Of a stretch of 32,870 bases of DNA, positions 14,963-23,637 are shown in pieces. Below the pieces are notes generated by a model. That model saw only the letters and a program-made list of their open reading frames with translations. It was not told where the DNA came from and searched no databases. A program made the position numbers and the translations under genes. Numbering within the stretch: position 1 is the first letter of the stretch; each line of letters starts with the position of its first letter. Origin of the DNA: Caldifarciminota bacterium (GTDB taxonomy: Bacteria; SDB-A); assembly GCA_016929715.1 (NCBI GenBank), contig JAFGIG010000047.1:1-32870 (forward strand), in the 5' to 3' direction.

Positions 14963-15889
14963 ATGGCTGAAAAATCCATAGATTTACCGAGCTATCTTGC
15001 TCTTTCTTTTGTCGGTCCCCGAGACGAATATCTGAGAATCCTGAGGGCGAAATTTGATTGCAAGTTTTATTTACAGGGTGAAAAAGTAATAATCAGAGGG
15101 GAAGAAAATTCTGTCGAATCGGCTCATAAGGCAGTCGGCAATTTAATTTCTCATATAAAAGCAGATTCCATTAGGGATGAAACGGATTTTATTTCAGTGA
15201 TAGAAAACTCAGGGGCAAAAACTTCAGACGATAAAATACAGATAAACACCCCCTGCATGAAAATTCTTCCAAGAAGTGACGGCCAGAAAAGATATATAGA
15301 GGAAATTGAAAGAAGTGAGTTGACAATCTGCATAGGTCCGGCGGGAACAGGTAAAACTTTTCTGGCAGTGTCAAAAGCGGTCGAGATGATGACCGAGAAG
15401 CGGATCAAGAAAATAATACTCACAAGACCAGCGGTCGAGGCTGGAGAAAACCTTGGATATCTTCCAGGGGATTTAATAGAAAAAGTCCAGCCGTATCTGA
15501 GACCGTTATACGATTCGCTCGAGATGACTCTTTCTAAAGACAAGATGAAAAAATTTATAGAGTTAGGTTTAATCGAAATAGCGCCTCTCGCTTTCATGAG
15601 AGGCAGAACTCTCAATGAAGCTTTCATAATACTCGATGAGGCTCAAAATACGACTCCTCCGCAGATGAAAATGTTTTTGACGAGACTGGGCAGAAATTCA
15701 AAAACAGTTATATGCGGAGACGTCACCCAGAGCGACCTGATTGAAGGAAAATCCGGTCTTATCGAAGTCAAAACGCTTCTGTGCGGGATAAAAGGAATAG
15801 GAATAAGTGTTTTATCCAGAGACGACGTCGTGCGCCACAGACTTGTCAAAGAAATTATAAAAGCATACGAAGACGCTTATGAAGCTTGA
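14963..15889 (+). CDS. phoH: PhoH-like ATPase (YbeZ type)
   Basis: The 308-residue protein has an N-terminal KH-like region (about 10-75) followed by the PhoH P-loop ATPase. Walker A is IGPAGTGKT (about 125-133), Walker B is AFIILDEAQN (about 216-225), and SKTVICGDVTQSDL follows. YbeZ-type PhoH proteins act with the YbeY endoribonuclease in ribosome and RNA maturation, and ybeY lies two genes downstream. The ATG lies immediately after a strong terminator with no ribosome site in the normal window, so initiation is unusual. Because the N-terminal region fits the family, a much later start is unlikely. It overlaps pgpH by 11 bp. Confidence 0.92.
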   Translation: MAEKSIDLPSYLALSFVGPRDEYLRILRAKFDCKFYLQGEKVIIRGEENSVESAHKAVGNLISHIKADSIRDETDFISVIENSGAKTSDDKIQINTPCMKILPRSDGQKRYIEEIERSELTICIGPAGTGKTFLAVSKAVEMMTEKRIKKIILTRPAVEAGENLGYLPGDLIEKVQPYLRPLYDSLEMTLSKDKMKKFIELGLIEIAPLAFMRGRTLNEAFIILDEAQNTTPPQMKMFLTRLGRNSKTVICGDVTQSDLIEGKSGLIEVKTLLCGIKGIGISVLSRDDVVRHRLVKEIIKAYEDAYEA

Positions 15890-18212
15890 TAAAAGCAAGG
15901 TATTCACTCTCGGCTGGAGATTTTTGTCAATTCTCATAGTAGCTGTTTCAGCTGAAATCATATCGCATCCTCCGTCGAGAAAATCTTTGACTTTTATTCC
16001 CGGCGAGGTCTCGGACAGGACGATTCTCTCTCCAATCGAGTTCAAAGTCTTAAAAGCGAATGAAAGTCTTGCCGCGGAATCAGCTTATGTCAGGGATACG
16101 GTGACTCCGATTTTATCTAAAACAGATGTTTACGACAAATGCATGATAACAAAAGATTCTTTCATGACTTTTCTCGATTCTTGCACTCTGAAAAGTTATA
16201 CCTATGATTCTCTCGGCAACTTTCAGCCGCCGCAAAACAGAGAAAGGGTGTTAAACGAATTTTATGAATGGCTTCAACCCCGTAATTTGACTAAAAACCA
16301 GTTCGACAGCATCTGCAGAACGCTCGATTCACGCACCGTCCAGAATCTTTCAAGATCGCTCGGAGAACTTATTGACACAGTTGTCTCAATCGGTATTTCC
16401 GAAAGTTTTACCCAGAACAGACAGAAAACAGTCATTGTTATAGATACCGACGGATTTACCCAGATTCAAAAACCCCAGGCTGCGATACTTTTCAGTGTTG
16501 ACCAGCTCAGCGACGCGATATTGACTTATTCGGCATACAGAAAGGAAGACACTGTTATTTTAAGGAACGCCCTGAGAAAGATAGCGGAGGTAAATCTTTA
16601 CTATGATAAAAACTGGACTAACGCCAAGATAGATTCCGCCCTTCGGTCAATAGATCCTTACACGGATATTAAAGTGAGCAAAGGGGCGGAAGTTCTGAGG
16701 CAGAATCAGCAGATAACCAAAGATGATTCGATAAAAATCGCGTCACTTATTAAGTTTGTCGGAGAGGACGACCCTCAGGTAATAAGCCTTCTGGGAAAGT
16801 CGAAATATCGTCTAAAAGACATATTGGGAAGATTAATTTCGGTTTCGGCGGTGTTTTTCCTGTCATATCTTTTTCTCGCTTTTCTGTGTCCCATGACATG
16901 GAAGACTAGATCGAGAATGTTCTTGTTTTTATCAATTGTTTTTCTAACTGCAGTGACTACATGTATTTTGATAAAATATCTCGGTCCTTCCGGAAATGAA
17001 TTAATTCCAAATTTTCCATCGGAAAATTTCAAGGATAATTTAATCGCCCTTTCACCGGTAGCGCTCGGCGGGTTTTTAATTGCACTGCTTGTTGGACCGG
17101 GTGAAGCTTTAATCTCTTCTCTTATGCTTTCAGCTCTCGCCGGCGTCTATTGGGGCTATTCGCTCAATCTTTTTTTAGCGCTGTTGATCGGAAGCGCTTC
17201 GGCTATTGTGGTCTCAAGGAAGATACACAGAAGAGCGAGTTTTTACACTGCTCTATTGGCTATGTTTTCCGGGATGAGCGTTATATCAACGGGTCTTTAT
17301 CTTTCAGGAGACCTGCCCTTGAAAGCTCTGTTGAATTCCTTAATTGTGTCTTTCATCGGATCGACACTTTCAGTATTCTTCGCCTTGGGGCTCATATCTC
17401 TTTTTGAGAGGCTTTTCAACATTGTGACCGACATGAAACTTCTTGAGCTTTCTCTTGACAATCAGCCGCTTCTCCATAAAATGGCGAGAGTCGCGCAGGG
17501 AACAAAGTATCATTCCCTCATAGTCGGCGACATTTCAGAAGCCGCTGCAAAAGCGATAGGTGCAAATCCGATTCTTACAAGAGTGGGAGCTTATTATCAT
17601 GATATAGGGAAAATTGAAAACCCCGAAAATTTCATTGAAAATCAGTCCATGAATTCACTTAACATACACGACAGCATATATCCGAGTGAAAGCGTGAATC
17701 TTCTCAGAAAGCATGTCGAAGACGGCAAAGAATTGGCTCAAAAATATAAACTTCCAGCCGAAATAAAAGAGTTTATCCAAACACATCATGGGACAAACGT
17801 CATGGAAGTTTTTCTTCATAAAGCTTCTGTCGCCAGAAAACCCGAGGACCCTGAAATAGACGAAAACCAATTTAGATACAAAGGCCCTCTCCCAAAGAGC
17901 AGGGAAGCAACTCTTGTAATGCTGGCAGACAGTATTGAGGCGGCATGCAGAAGCCTGAAAAATCCGTCAGAAGAGGATATCAGAAAGAAGATTAAATCAA
18001 TTTTCGAAAGAAGGATAAGCGACGGTCAATTAAAAGATTCGGAACTCTCCATGAGAGACCTGGACACAGTTGAGGAAGTTTTTGTAAAGCACATGGCGAG
18101 CTTGTATCACCCGAGAATTCAGTATCCGTCGGACAAGGACTATGGAGAACAGGATAAAGATTATTCCGCTGAACCTGAAAAACAAAAAACGGATCAGGAA
18201 AATAATACATAA
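15879..18212 (+). CDS. pgpH: PgpH-type 7TM-HD phosphodiesterase (c-di-AMP hydrolase)
   Basis: The 777-residue protein follows the YqfF/PgpH plan. A first membrane segment (about 10-28) leads to a large extracytoplasmic 7TMR-HDED domain (to about 310), a block of seven membrane segments (about 315-520) and a cytoplasmic HD domain (about 545-720). The HD metal motif is visible as KYHSLIVGD, then AYYHDIGK (about 567-574), then later IHDS and THHGT. Characterised members hydrolyse cyclic di-AMP to pApA. The ATG sits within the last codons of phoH, and the 3' end overlaps ybeY by 71 bp. The phoH-pgpH-ybeY order is widespread in bacteria, which supports all three calls. Confidence 0.93.
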   Translation: MKLDKSKVFTLGWRFLSILIVAVSAEIISHPPSRKSLTFIPGEVSDRTILSPIEFKVLKANESLAAESAYVRDTVTPILSKTDVYDKCMITKDSFMTFLDSCTLKSYTYDSLGNFQPPQNRERVLNEFYEWLQPRNLTKNQFDSICRTLDSRTVQNLSRSLGELIDTVVSIGISESFTQNRQKTVIVIDTDGFTQIQKPQAAILFSVDQLSDAILTYSAYRKEDTVILRNALRKIAEVNLYYDKNWTNAKIDSALRSIDPYTDIKVSKGAEVLRQNQQITKDDSIKIASLIKFVGEDDPQVISLLGKSKYRLKDILGRLISVSAVFFLSYLFLAFLCPMTWKTRSRMFLFLSIVFLTAVTTCILIKYLGPSGNELIPNFPSENFKDNLIALSPVALGGFLIALLVGPGEALISSLMLSALAGVYWGYSLNLFLALLIGSASAIVVSRKIHRRASFYTALLAMFSGMSVISTGLYLSGDLPLKALLNSLIVSFIGSTLSVFFALGLISLFERLFNIVTDMKLLELSLDNQPLLHKMARVAQGTKYHSLIVGDISEAAAKAIGANPILTRVGAYYHDIGKIENPENFIENQSMNSLNIHDSIYPSESVNLLRKHVEDGKELAQKYKLPAEIKEFIQTHHGTNVMEVFLHKASVARKPEDPEIDENQFRYKGPLPKSREATLVMLADSIEAACRSLKNPSEEDIRKKIKSIFERRISDGQLKDSELSMRDLDTVEEVFVKHMASLYHPRIQYPSDKDYGEQDKDYSAEPEKQKTDQENNT

Positions 18213-18573
18213 AATCGCCGGTTGCTTTTCAGTCGGCGATCCGTCTCTGAGCATCGTATTTGTCAGCAGGGACAAAATGCAAAAAATAACAGAAAAATTC
18301 AGAAAAAAGAAATATTCAGGGGATGTTCTTTCCTTTCCAAGCGGTTTAGAAGATTATTTGGGGGATGTAATTCTCTGTCCGGAAGAAATCATCGATAACG
18401 CCCGGCGTTTAGGCGTTGACCCAGAAGAAGAAATGACAAGAGTCATTGTCCACGGATTTTTGCACCTTTTAGGATATGAAGACGGCGATAGAGAAAAAAA
18501 GAAAAAAATGTGGTTAAAGCAGGAAGAGATACTGAGAGAACTGAAAAAAGAGAAATTGACATGTATTCTCTGA
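18142..18573 (+). CDS. ybeY: Endoribonuclease YbeY (rRNA maturation factor)
   Basis: The 143-residue protein matches YbeY: the strand LSIVFVSRDKMQKITEKF, the block GDVLSFPSG (60-68), and the metal motif HGFLHLLGYEDGD. The first two ligands are His104 and His108. The third, normally His in GYDH, is Asp114 in GYED. A similar D occurs in Bacteroidetes YbeY as far as I recall, and Asp can bind zinc, so activity is likely retained. YbeY acts in 16S rRNA 3'-end maturation and ribosome quality control. The gene overlaps pgpH by 71 bp upstream and the next membrane-protein gene by 13 bp downstream. Confidence 0.92.
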   Translation: MENRIKIIPLNLKNKKRIRKIIHKIAGCFSVGDPSLSIVFVSRDKMQKITEKFRKKKYSGDVLSFPSGLEDYLGDVILCPEEIIDNARRLGVDPEEEMTRVIVHGFLHLLGYEDGDREKKKKMWLKQEEILRELKKEKLTCIL

Positions 18574-19784
18574 TTTTTTGCGTCCTTCTGATATTCCTGT
18601 CCGCGTGTTTTTCCGCTTCCGAAACCGCGATATTTCTTCTTCCTTCATACGTCGTCAACGCAACGGCGAGTTTGGGATTGAGAGGAAGAGTTCTGCATAA
18701 ACTTTATTTTTCTCCGAACTTCACACTTCCGCTTCTGCTTTTCAGCAATACAGTAGTCAATATAATTCTGTCGGTGCTTTCCTTCAGAATTCTCTTGTCT
18801 GTGATCGGCAAAACCGAAGGGGACACTGCAGTGATAATTCTGAACATACTCGCGGTGACCTCCCTTCTTCTCATATTCGGAGAGTTCGGCCCAAAACTGC
18901 TTGCCGTCAGGAGGCCCCGGCAAGTGGCATTCGCTTTGAGTCCTTTTGTGTATTTTCTCGGTTTCGTTTTGTATCCTTTGATAAAACCTCTCGAGTTTTT
19001 TCTCGAGGGCGTGTTAAAAGACAAAAAAGGCGAGATACTTTCCGCGTCAGAGATAATCTATCTTCTCCATAGGGCTAAGAATTCTCAAAGCTCACATGAA
19101 TCAGTTAAATGGAAATTGACTTATTCGCTTTTGTCACTCGGTATTACCGAAGCCGAGGATGTCATGAAAAAAAGACAGAACATTCCCTGTATAGACTCCT
19201 CATCCGGATGGAGTGAAGCCGAATCCGTTTTCAAAAAAACCGGGTCAAAGACTTTACTCGTCTACGATGAAAACCTCGACAACGTAACGGGGACACTTTC
19301 CCTCTCAAAATGCATCGCGGAAGGAGCCGAAAGCGACAGGACTATTAAAAATCTTGTCGATCCGGCATTTTTTATTCCCACGTCGGCAAAACTGAGTTCA
19401 GTACTAAATAACTTGAGAAAAACAGGAGACATATTCCTGGTTGTAAAGGATGAATACGGACAAACCGAAGGAATAGTAAACGAGGACGATATTTTAGACT
19501 ACTTATTCGGTAAAGATAGTATTATTAAAATCGGCGGTAAAATTCTTTTAGGTCAGAAAAAAGTTAAATTTACAGGAGATGCAACATTAAGGCAGATTTC
19601 ACAGGCGATGAACTTTTATGTCGACCCTTCCATAGCAGGCAAAACAGCGGGAAAGTTTTTGCTTGAGAATCTTAAAAGAATTCCGAAAAAAAATGACGTC
19701 ATTTCACTCGGGGACTCAAAATTGAGAGTTGATAAGGTCAGGAAGAATAAAGTGACGGAAATTAGCGTGGAAAAAGAGTTATGA
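18561..19784 (+). CDS. CNNM/HlyC-CorC family membrane protein, first copy
   Basis: From the ATG at 18561 the protein is 407 residues. It begins with a DUF21/CNNM transmembrane domain (about 1-150; FSASETAIF near the start and FGEFGPKLLAV near residue 115). A CBS pair follows (about 170-320; VTGTLSLSKCI, then VVKDEYGQTEGIVNEDDIL), and then a CorC_HlyC-type C-terminal domain (about 330-407). This family is linked to magnesium export or resistance and was originally called hemolysin-like. An upstream GTG at 18510 would add a polar stretch overlapping ybeY; the ATG, just before the first membrane helix, is preferred. It overlaps ybeY by 13 bp and the next paralogue by ATGA. CorC-type genes often follow ybeY. 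Confidence 0.87.
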   Translation: MYSLIFCVLLIFLSACFSASETAIFLLPSYVVNATASLGLRGRVLHKLYFSPNFTLPLLLFSNTVVNIILSVLSFRILLSVIGKTEGDTAVIILNILAVTSLLLIFGEFGPKLLAVRRPRQVAFALSPFVYFLGFVLYPLIKPLEFFLEGVLKDKKGEILSASEIIYLLHRAKNSQSSHESVKWKLTYSLLSLGITEAEDVMKKRQNIPCIDSSSGWSEAESVFKKTGSKTLLVYDENLDNVTGTLSLSKCIAEGAESDRTIKNLVDPAFFIPTSAKLSSVLNNLRKTGDIFLVVKDEYGQTEGIVNEDDILDYLFGKDSIIKIGGKILLGQKKVKFTGDATLRQISQAMNFYVDPSIAGKTAGKFLLENLKRIPKKNDVISLGDSKLRVDKVRKNKVTEISVEKEL

Positions 19785-20998
19785 TTTACTCGGCGCTTTT
19801 GATGTTTTTTATAGTTATATTTCTTTTTCTTCTCGCTTTGTTCACGTCTTCTGAACTCGCTCTGGTCAGCGCCAGAACTGAAAGAATCGCAGGTTCTTTT
19901 TCCAAAAGAAAAAAAACCGCTTTATCTCTTTTGGGAAATGTTGAAAATAATCTTTCTGCCATACTTGTCGGAACAAACATATGCATAGTCGCTATGAGCA
20001 CGCTGACAGAACGTCTTTTCGAAACAGTTTTGAAACAGCATAACCCGGCTTATTCGGTTTTATTCGACTTTGCCGTCATACTGCTCGTTGGAGAGATTAT
20101 TCCTAAAAGCCTCAGTAAAACGGATCCAAACTCAGCAATTATGAATCTTTCGGTTTTCATGATGTATTCAACAAAAGTTTTAAGTCCCTTTTCAGACTTT
20201 TTAAAAGGAATTTCGGATAAAATGCTCTATCTAATCGGAGTCAGGTCATGCGAAGAAAGAAGATTGTCTGATTTTGAAAATGCCGTCAGAGATTTTGCCA
20301 GAGCCGGATTGCTGTCCCCGAATTCAAAAATACTTGAAAGGGGAGTATCAGCCCTAGAGAGGCTCAAGGTTTCCTCACTTATGAAACCGAGAAAAAACAC
20401 TGTATTCTGCAGGGAAAAGGACGGATACGAAGGCGCTCTGGAAGCTTATAGAAAAACAGGTCATTCAAAAATCGTATGCCACGGAGAAAACCCGGACGAT
20501 ATAAAAGGTGTCTATTACATAAGAGATTGGGTGAAAAAAGGCAATAAGTCTCCTAGACCGCCGCGCTTCGTGTATGAGAAGACTACTTTCATGAAAGTCC
20601 TGGAATTTTTCGACTCTATGAATGACGATCTGGCCGTCTGTGTTGATGAGTATGGGCAGGTAAGTGGAATCATTACAAGAGTGGACCTTATTTTGTGTTT
20701 TTCAAGTATTTTGTTTCTCAATGAAAAAAATCCTTTCGTCGAGGGAATTAATAACGAAGGTAATTACATTTTTAAAGCTGAAACGAAAATAGGTCTTGTT
20801 GCGGATCTTTACGGTTTAGATATATCAAGGGAATTTTACGACGGAGAACACACAATATCGAGCTACATCCTCGGCAAAAAGAGAAAAATACCTTCTCCCA
20901 AAGAGAGAATTGAATTCGAAGGACTGCTTTTCACTATTGAAGAAAGCAGCGTCAGAGAGGTGAAATCAGTATCGGTAAAAAAGCTCAATGAAGAATGA
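19781..20998 (+). CDS. CNNM/HlyC-CorC family membrane protein, second copy
   Basis: The 405-residue protein has the same order as its upstream neighbour. The DUF21/CNNM membrane domain (about 1-140) has FTSSELALVSARTERI and VGEIIPKSLSK. Divergent CBS repeats follow (about 195-310), including LAVCVDEYGQVSGIITRVDLI, and then a CorC_HlyC-type tail. The two copies are clearly diverged, so the duplication is not recent; they may form a heterodimer, which is inference. It starts within the stop of the first copy (ATGA) and overlaps queG in the same way. Its first CBS part looks eroded compared with the family. Confidence 0.85.
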   Translation: MIYSALLMFFIVIFLFLLALFTSSELALVSARTERIAGSFSKRKKTALSLLGNVENNLSAILVGTNICIVAMSTLTERLFETVLKQHNPAYSVLFDFAVILLVGEIIPKSLSKTDPNSAIMNLSVFMMYSTKVLSPFSDFLKGISDKMLYLIGVRSCEERRLSDFENAVRDFARAGLLSPNSKILERGVSALERLKVSSLMKPRKNTVFCREKDGYEGALEAYRKTGHSKIVCHGENPDDIKGVYYIRDWVKKGNKSPRPPRFVYEKTTFMKVLEFFDSMNDDLAVCVDEYGQVSGIITRVDLILCFSSILFLNEKNPFVEGINNEGNYIFKAETKIGLVADLYGLDISREFYDGEHTISSYILGKKRKIPSPKERIEFEGLLFTIEESSVREVKSVSVKKLNEE

Positions 20999-22014
20999 TG
21001 AAAATCCTTGGATACGAAGAACATAAAGCGATTACGCTAAAATCGCTTGCCCAAGAAATAAATCTCGACCGCATAGGTTTTGCCTCTGCGGATCCGATCG
21101 AAGAGGAGTTCAACCGCACTTCTTCATTCGAAGGCCAGTTTGTGCCTGACGACAGATTTCACAACCCGCGTTTATTGCGACCATGGGCTGAAAGCGTGGT
21201 TGCCGGTATCATTTCATACAACACGAAAGAGAAAAAAATCCTTGGAAAAGGAGAAGGATTTCTCGCCAGATATCTCTGGGCTAACTACTACAGCCTTCTC
21301 CGGAGAAAAATGAAATATGTGGCAAAAAAGTTTTCTCAAAAGACAGGGTCAAGAGTTTCTGATGTCTATGTCAACGGTCCCCTCGATGAAAAAATGTTCG
21401 CATACAGAGCTGGATTAGGATTCAGGGGTAAAAACGGACTTCTCGTCAATGAGACGCATGGGTCTTATGTTTTAATCGCCCTCTTCTTGACTGACGCGAA
21501 ATTGCCGATATCTTCCGTGAAAGATTCTCAGTGCGGAGAATGCCTTATATGCATTCAAAATTGTCCCGGCGGGTGTTTAATTTCAGCAAATACAGAAAAA
21601 CCGATGTTTAACAGGACCCGGTGCCTTCAGGAAATAATGCAAAAGGACGCCCTAATTCCGGAAGATGAAAAGGCAAAGATAGACGGAATGTTTTTCGGGT
21701 GTGACGAATGCCAGGAAAAATGCCCTTTCAACGAAAGCGCACCGCCTTCTATGCATAGTCCTTTCAAGGGTAAAATCGGAGCAACAATTGACATGACCGC
21801 TTTTTTACAAAATCCCGGCGAATTCAGAAATAACTATTTTTTCGGATCTCAACTGAACGCCGGATGGTTGAAGGAAGAAGTATTGATAAGAAATGCTCTT
21901 ATTGTTCTTGCGAACCAAAAAGAGATTAAAGGTATGATTCCGGCTCAAAAATACAAAAAATCAGAAAATCAAGGATTAAGAGATGCCGCTGAATTTTTTT
22001 TAAATACCGTTTGA
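20995..22014 (+). CDS. queG: Epoxyqueuosine reductase QueG
   Basis: The 339-residue protein performs the last step of queuosine synthesis, reducing epoxyqueuosine in tRNA to queuosine using cobalamin and two 4Fe-4S clusters. The catalytic region includes YVNGPLDEKMFAYRAGLGF and GKNGLLVNETHGSYV. The ferredoxin-like part has CGECLICIQNCPGG for one cluster, and FGCDECQEKCPFN plus an upstream Cys (RCLQEIM) for the second. A C-terminal HEAT-like extension is short. It starts with ATGATG overlapping the stop of the CNNM gene. queF, an earlier step, is about 1.6 kb downstream on the other strand, but queC, queD, queE, tgt and queA are not here. Confidence 0.93.
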   Translation: MMKILGYEEHKAITLKSLAQEINLDRIGFASADPIEEEFNRTSSFEGQFVPDDRFHNPRLLRPWAESVVAGIISYNTKEKKILGKGEGFLARYLWANYYSLLRRKMKYVAKKFSQKTGSRVSDVYVNGPLDEKMFAYRAGLGFRGKNGLLVNETHGSYVLIALFLTDAKLPISSVKDSQCGECLICIQNCPGGCLISANTEKPMFNRTRCLQEIMQKDALIPEDEKAKIDGMFFGCDECQEKCPFNESAPPSMHSPFKGKIGATIDMTAFLQNPGEFRNNYFFGSQLNAGWLKEEVLIRNALIVLANQKEIKGMIPAQKYKKSENQGLRDAAEFFLNTV

Positions 22015-22062
22015 TTTAATGGTCAGATTCTTTTTACAATAATATGATCTGAAAGGCGGGTG

Positions 22063-22506
22063 ATGAAAAAGAAGATTTTCCGATTGTCCGTTATTTTATT
22101 GCACATATTTATTCCGCTGACTATAGGCGGGTTGATATATGTGCTTTTTAGGACAGAAGATCTGCTGATGTTCAGATGGTTTGAATCCGCCGGAATATCC
22201 GGAGCGGTTAAAGCCATGAGAACGTCATTCTTGGTTAGTGATTTCAGATACCCGTATTGGTTGGTATTCTGCCTGCCGAATGCGTTGTGGATATATTCGC
22301 TGACCTCTTACCTGATACTTATGTGGAAGGACGACAAGGCAAAACTTTTCTGGTTCACCCTCGGACCGGCAATAGGTATAGCTTCTGAGGTCATGCAGAT
22401 CAACGGTCTGTTTCCCGGCACTTTTGACGGCATGGATCTCGCTTTCACTGCTGTCTTTTCTCTCATTCCTTTCGCCACTATCAGACCGTTCAGAAAGGAG
22501 ATGTGA
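22063..22506 (+). CDS. Uncharacterised four-helix membrane protein, weakly VanZ-like
   Basis: The 147-residue protein is very hydrophobic, with about four membrane segments: residues 5-27, a middle pair around 65-90 and 100-118, and a last one around 122-140. The pattern SEVMQINGLFPGTFDGMDLA resembles the E-x-x-Q ... D-x-x-D loop of VanZ-like proteins, but the match is weak and no function is assigned. GTG at 22060 and ATG at 22063 are both possible; the AAAGG six bases before the ATG favours the latter. The next gene begins four bases after its stop, so the two are cotranscribed and may work together. Confidence 0.6.
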   Translation: MKKKIFRLSVILLHIFIPLTIGGLIYVLFRTEDLLMFRWFESAGISGAVKAMRTSFLVSDFRYPYWLVFCLPNALWIYSLTSYLILMWKDDKAKLFWFTLGPAIGIASEVMQINGLFPGTFDGMDLAFTAVFSLIPFATIRPFRKEM

Positions 22507-22510
22507 TTCT

Positions 22511-23206
22511 ATGAAAATTCAACGTTCAAGCAGAATTATTTTGTCTCTCGCCGGAATTACAGTTTTTTTTATTTTAGCTCTCGGCAGTTTCGAAAGCTCA
22601 TGGGGAATAAAAATTACTTACGAAAACGGAAGCGAGCTTTATTATAAATCCCCGGTAACAGAGCAGGAAGCGAAAGCTCTCGGAGAATATCTTTCTGAGG
22701 CCGGTTGGTTTGATGCGGGAAAACCCGTGAAAACGGTTCAACTCCTAAAAATCGCAGGAGTTTATCAGGTAAGGTTCCCGGTAAAGGAAGGCTATGATAA
22801 AGACGAGGATTACTTAAATACATGCAAGCTGATGGCGCAGGAGATTTCCGACGGGATATACGAAGGTAAAACCGTGGAAATACATCTTTGCGATAAAAAC
22901 TTAAACACTCTTTTTGTCGTATCGAACGAAGATTCTTCTTCCAAATATTCTATCGAGACAGATATTATCGGGTCATGGGAAGATGAACAGATTTTGCTTG
23001 ATTTTGATGGAGATCATTCAATAAGGCTGATTTCACTCAACGGAAAAGATACGATACCCGGCGCCTATTCTTTTACCGGTTCAGGGACCGTAAAAATTCA
23101 AACACAGGATGAAGACATAAGGATTTATGACGTTCGGATATCTTCAGACACTTTGTTTTTTAAGGACGAAGCGGATATAACCCACAAAAGCCTGAGAATT
23201 CGTTAA
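22511..23206 (+). CDS. Anchored two-domain protein of unknown function
   Basis: The 231-residue protein has one N-terminal membrane segment or uncleaved signal (about 9-25). An alpha/beta domain follows (about 30-130) with the pattern YYKSPVTEQEAKALGEYLSE, VQLLKIAGVYQVRF and EIHLCDKNLNTLF. I recall this arrangement from uncharacterised proteins of several phyla, without a settled function. The C-terminal part (about 150-231) opens with IIGSWEDEQILLDFDG and alternates strands like a lipocalin-type barrel. The chosen ATG has AAAGGAG about ten bases upstream and lies just past the previous stop. Its TAA shares TTAA with the stop of the convergent gene on the other strand. Confidence 0.65.
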   Translation: MKIQRSSRIILSLAGITVFFILALGSFESSWGIKITYENGSELYYKSPVTEQEAKALGEYLSEAGWFDAGKPVKTVQLLKIAGVYQVRFPVKEGYDKDEDYLNTCKLMAQEISDGIYEGKTVEIHLCDKNLNTLFVVSNEDSSSKYSIETDIIGSWEDEQILLDFDGDHSIRLISLNGKDTIPGAYSFTGSGTVKIQTQDEDIRIYDVRISSDTLFFKDEADITHKSLRIR

Positions 23207-23637
23207 GGTTTTTTAACTGAATTTCCCGGGAAATTCGGGTTTTTGTAAAGATATATAAGCGTGGAAATCCTCAGGAGAAGATCAAAAATGCAGATCTTCG
23301 CCGTCAGAAAAGAGAAATCCTTCCATGCCGCTGTTTTCGGAGACATTAAGAAAAGGAGTATTACGAAAATTATTTCTCCTGTTCCGGCTGTGAAATGCTC
23401 CGTGATGGCGGCTTTTTTCGTCCATTGTTTTGCTTTCCAAAGACTCGACCCGAGGAAGTGATAAAAGACTGCAGGCGGAATTAAAACAGCAAACCATATC
23501 GGGGATAAACCAAGCCCCAGAAAAAAAGCGGCTGTGGCAAAAAAATAACAGAAAAAAACAAAACGCCAGCCCAGCGCCCAATTCTGCCAGGCAGTGGTCT
23601 TAAACATTCTGTGTCTCGGATATGCTGAACCGATCAA
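23203..23637 (-). CDS. Small uncharacterised membrane protein
   Basis: The 144-residue protein has about four hydrophobic segments (around 24-42, 44-62, 85-100 and 110-130) separated by short basic loops. No family was recognised. The start is a TTG overlapping the queF stop. It is chosen because AAGGAGG lies five bases upstream, whereas the first ATG, ten codons later, has no ribosome site. The last codons contain a perfect 18-bp palindrome that probably terminates transcription from the opposite strand. It is last in the nadA-rseC-queF transcript. Confidence 0.6.
   Translation of the reverse strand: MIGSAYPRHRMFKTTAWQNWALGWRFVFFCYFFATAAFFLGLGLSPIWFAVLIPPAVFYHFLGSSLWKAKQWTKKAAITEHFTAGTGEIIFVILLFLMSPKTAAWKDFSFLTAKICIFDLLLRISTLIYLYKNPNFPGNSVKKP
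23219..23244 (+). terminator. Terminator for the plus-strand operon, inside the opposing gene
   Basis: A perfect 18-bp palindrome GAATTTCCC/GGGAAATTC (23219-23236) is followed on the plus strand by GGG and T5 (23240-23244). It lies 12 bases after the stop of the upstream plus-strand gene and within the last codons of the convergent minus-strand gene. No T-run follows it in the minus direction, so it should act mainly on plus-strand transcripts. Confidence 0.6.
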
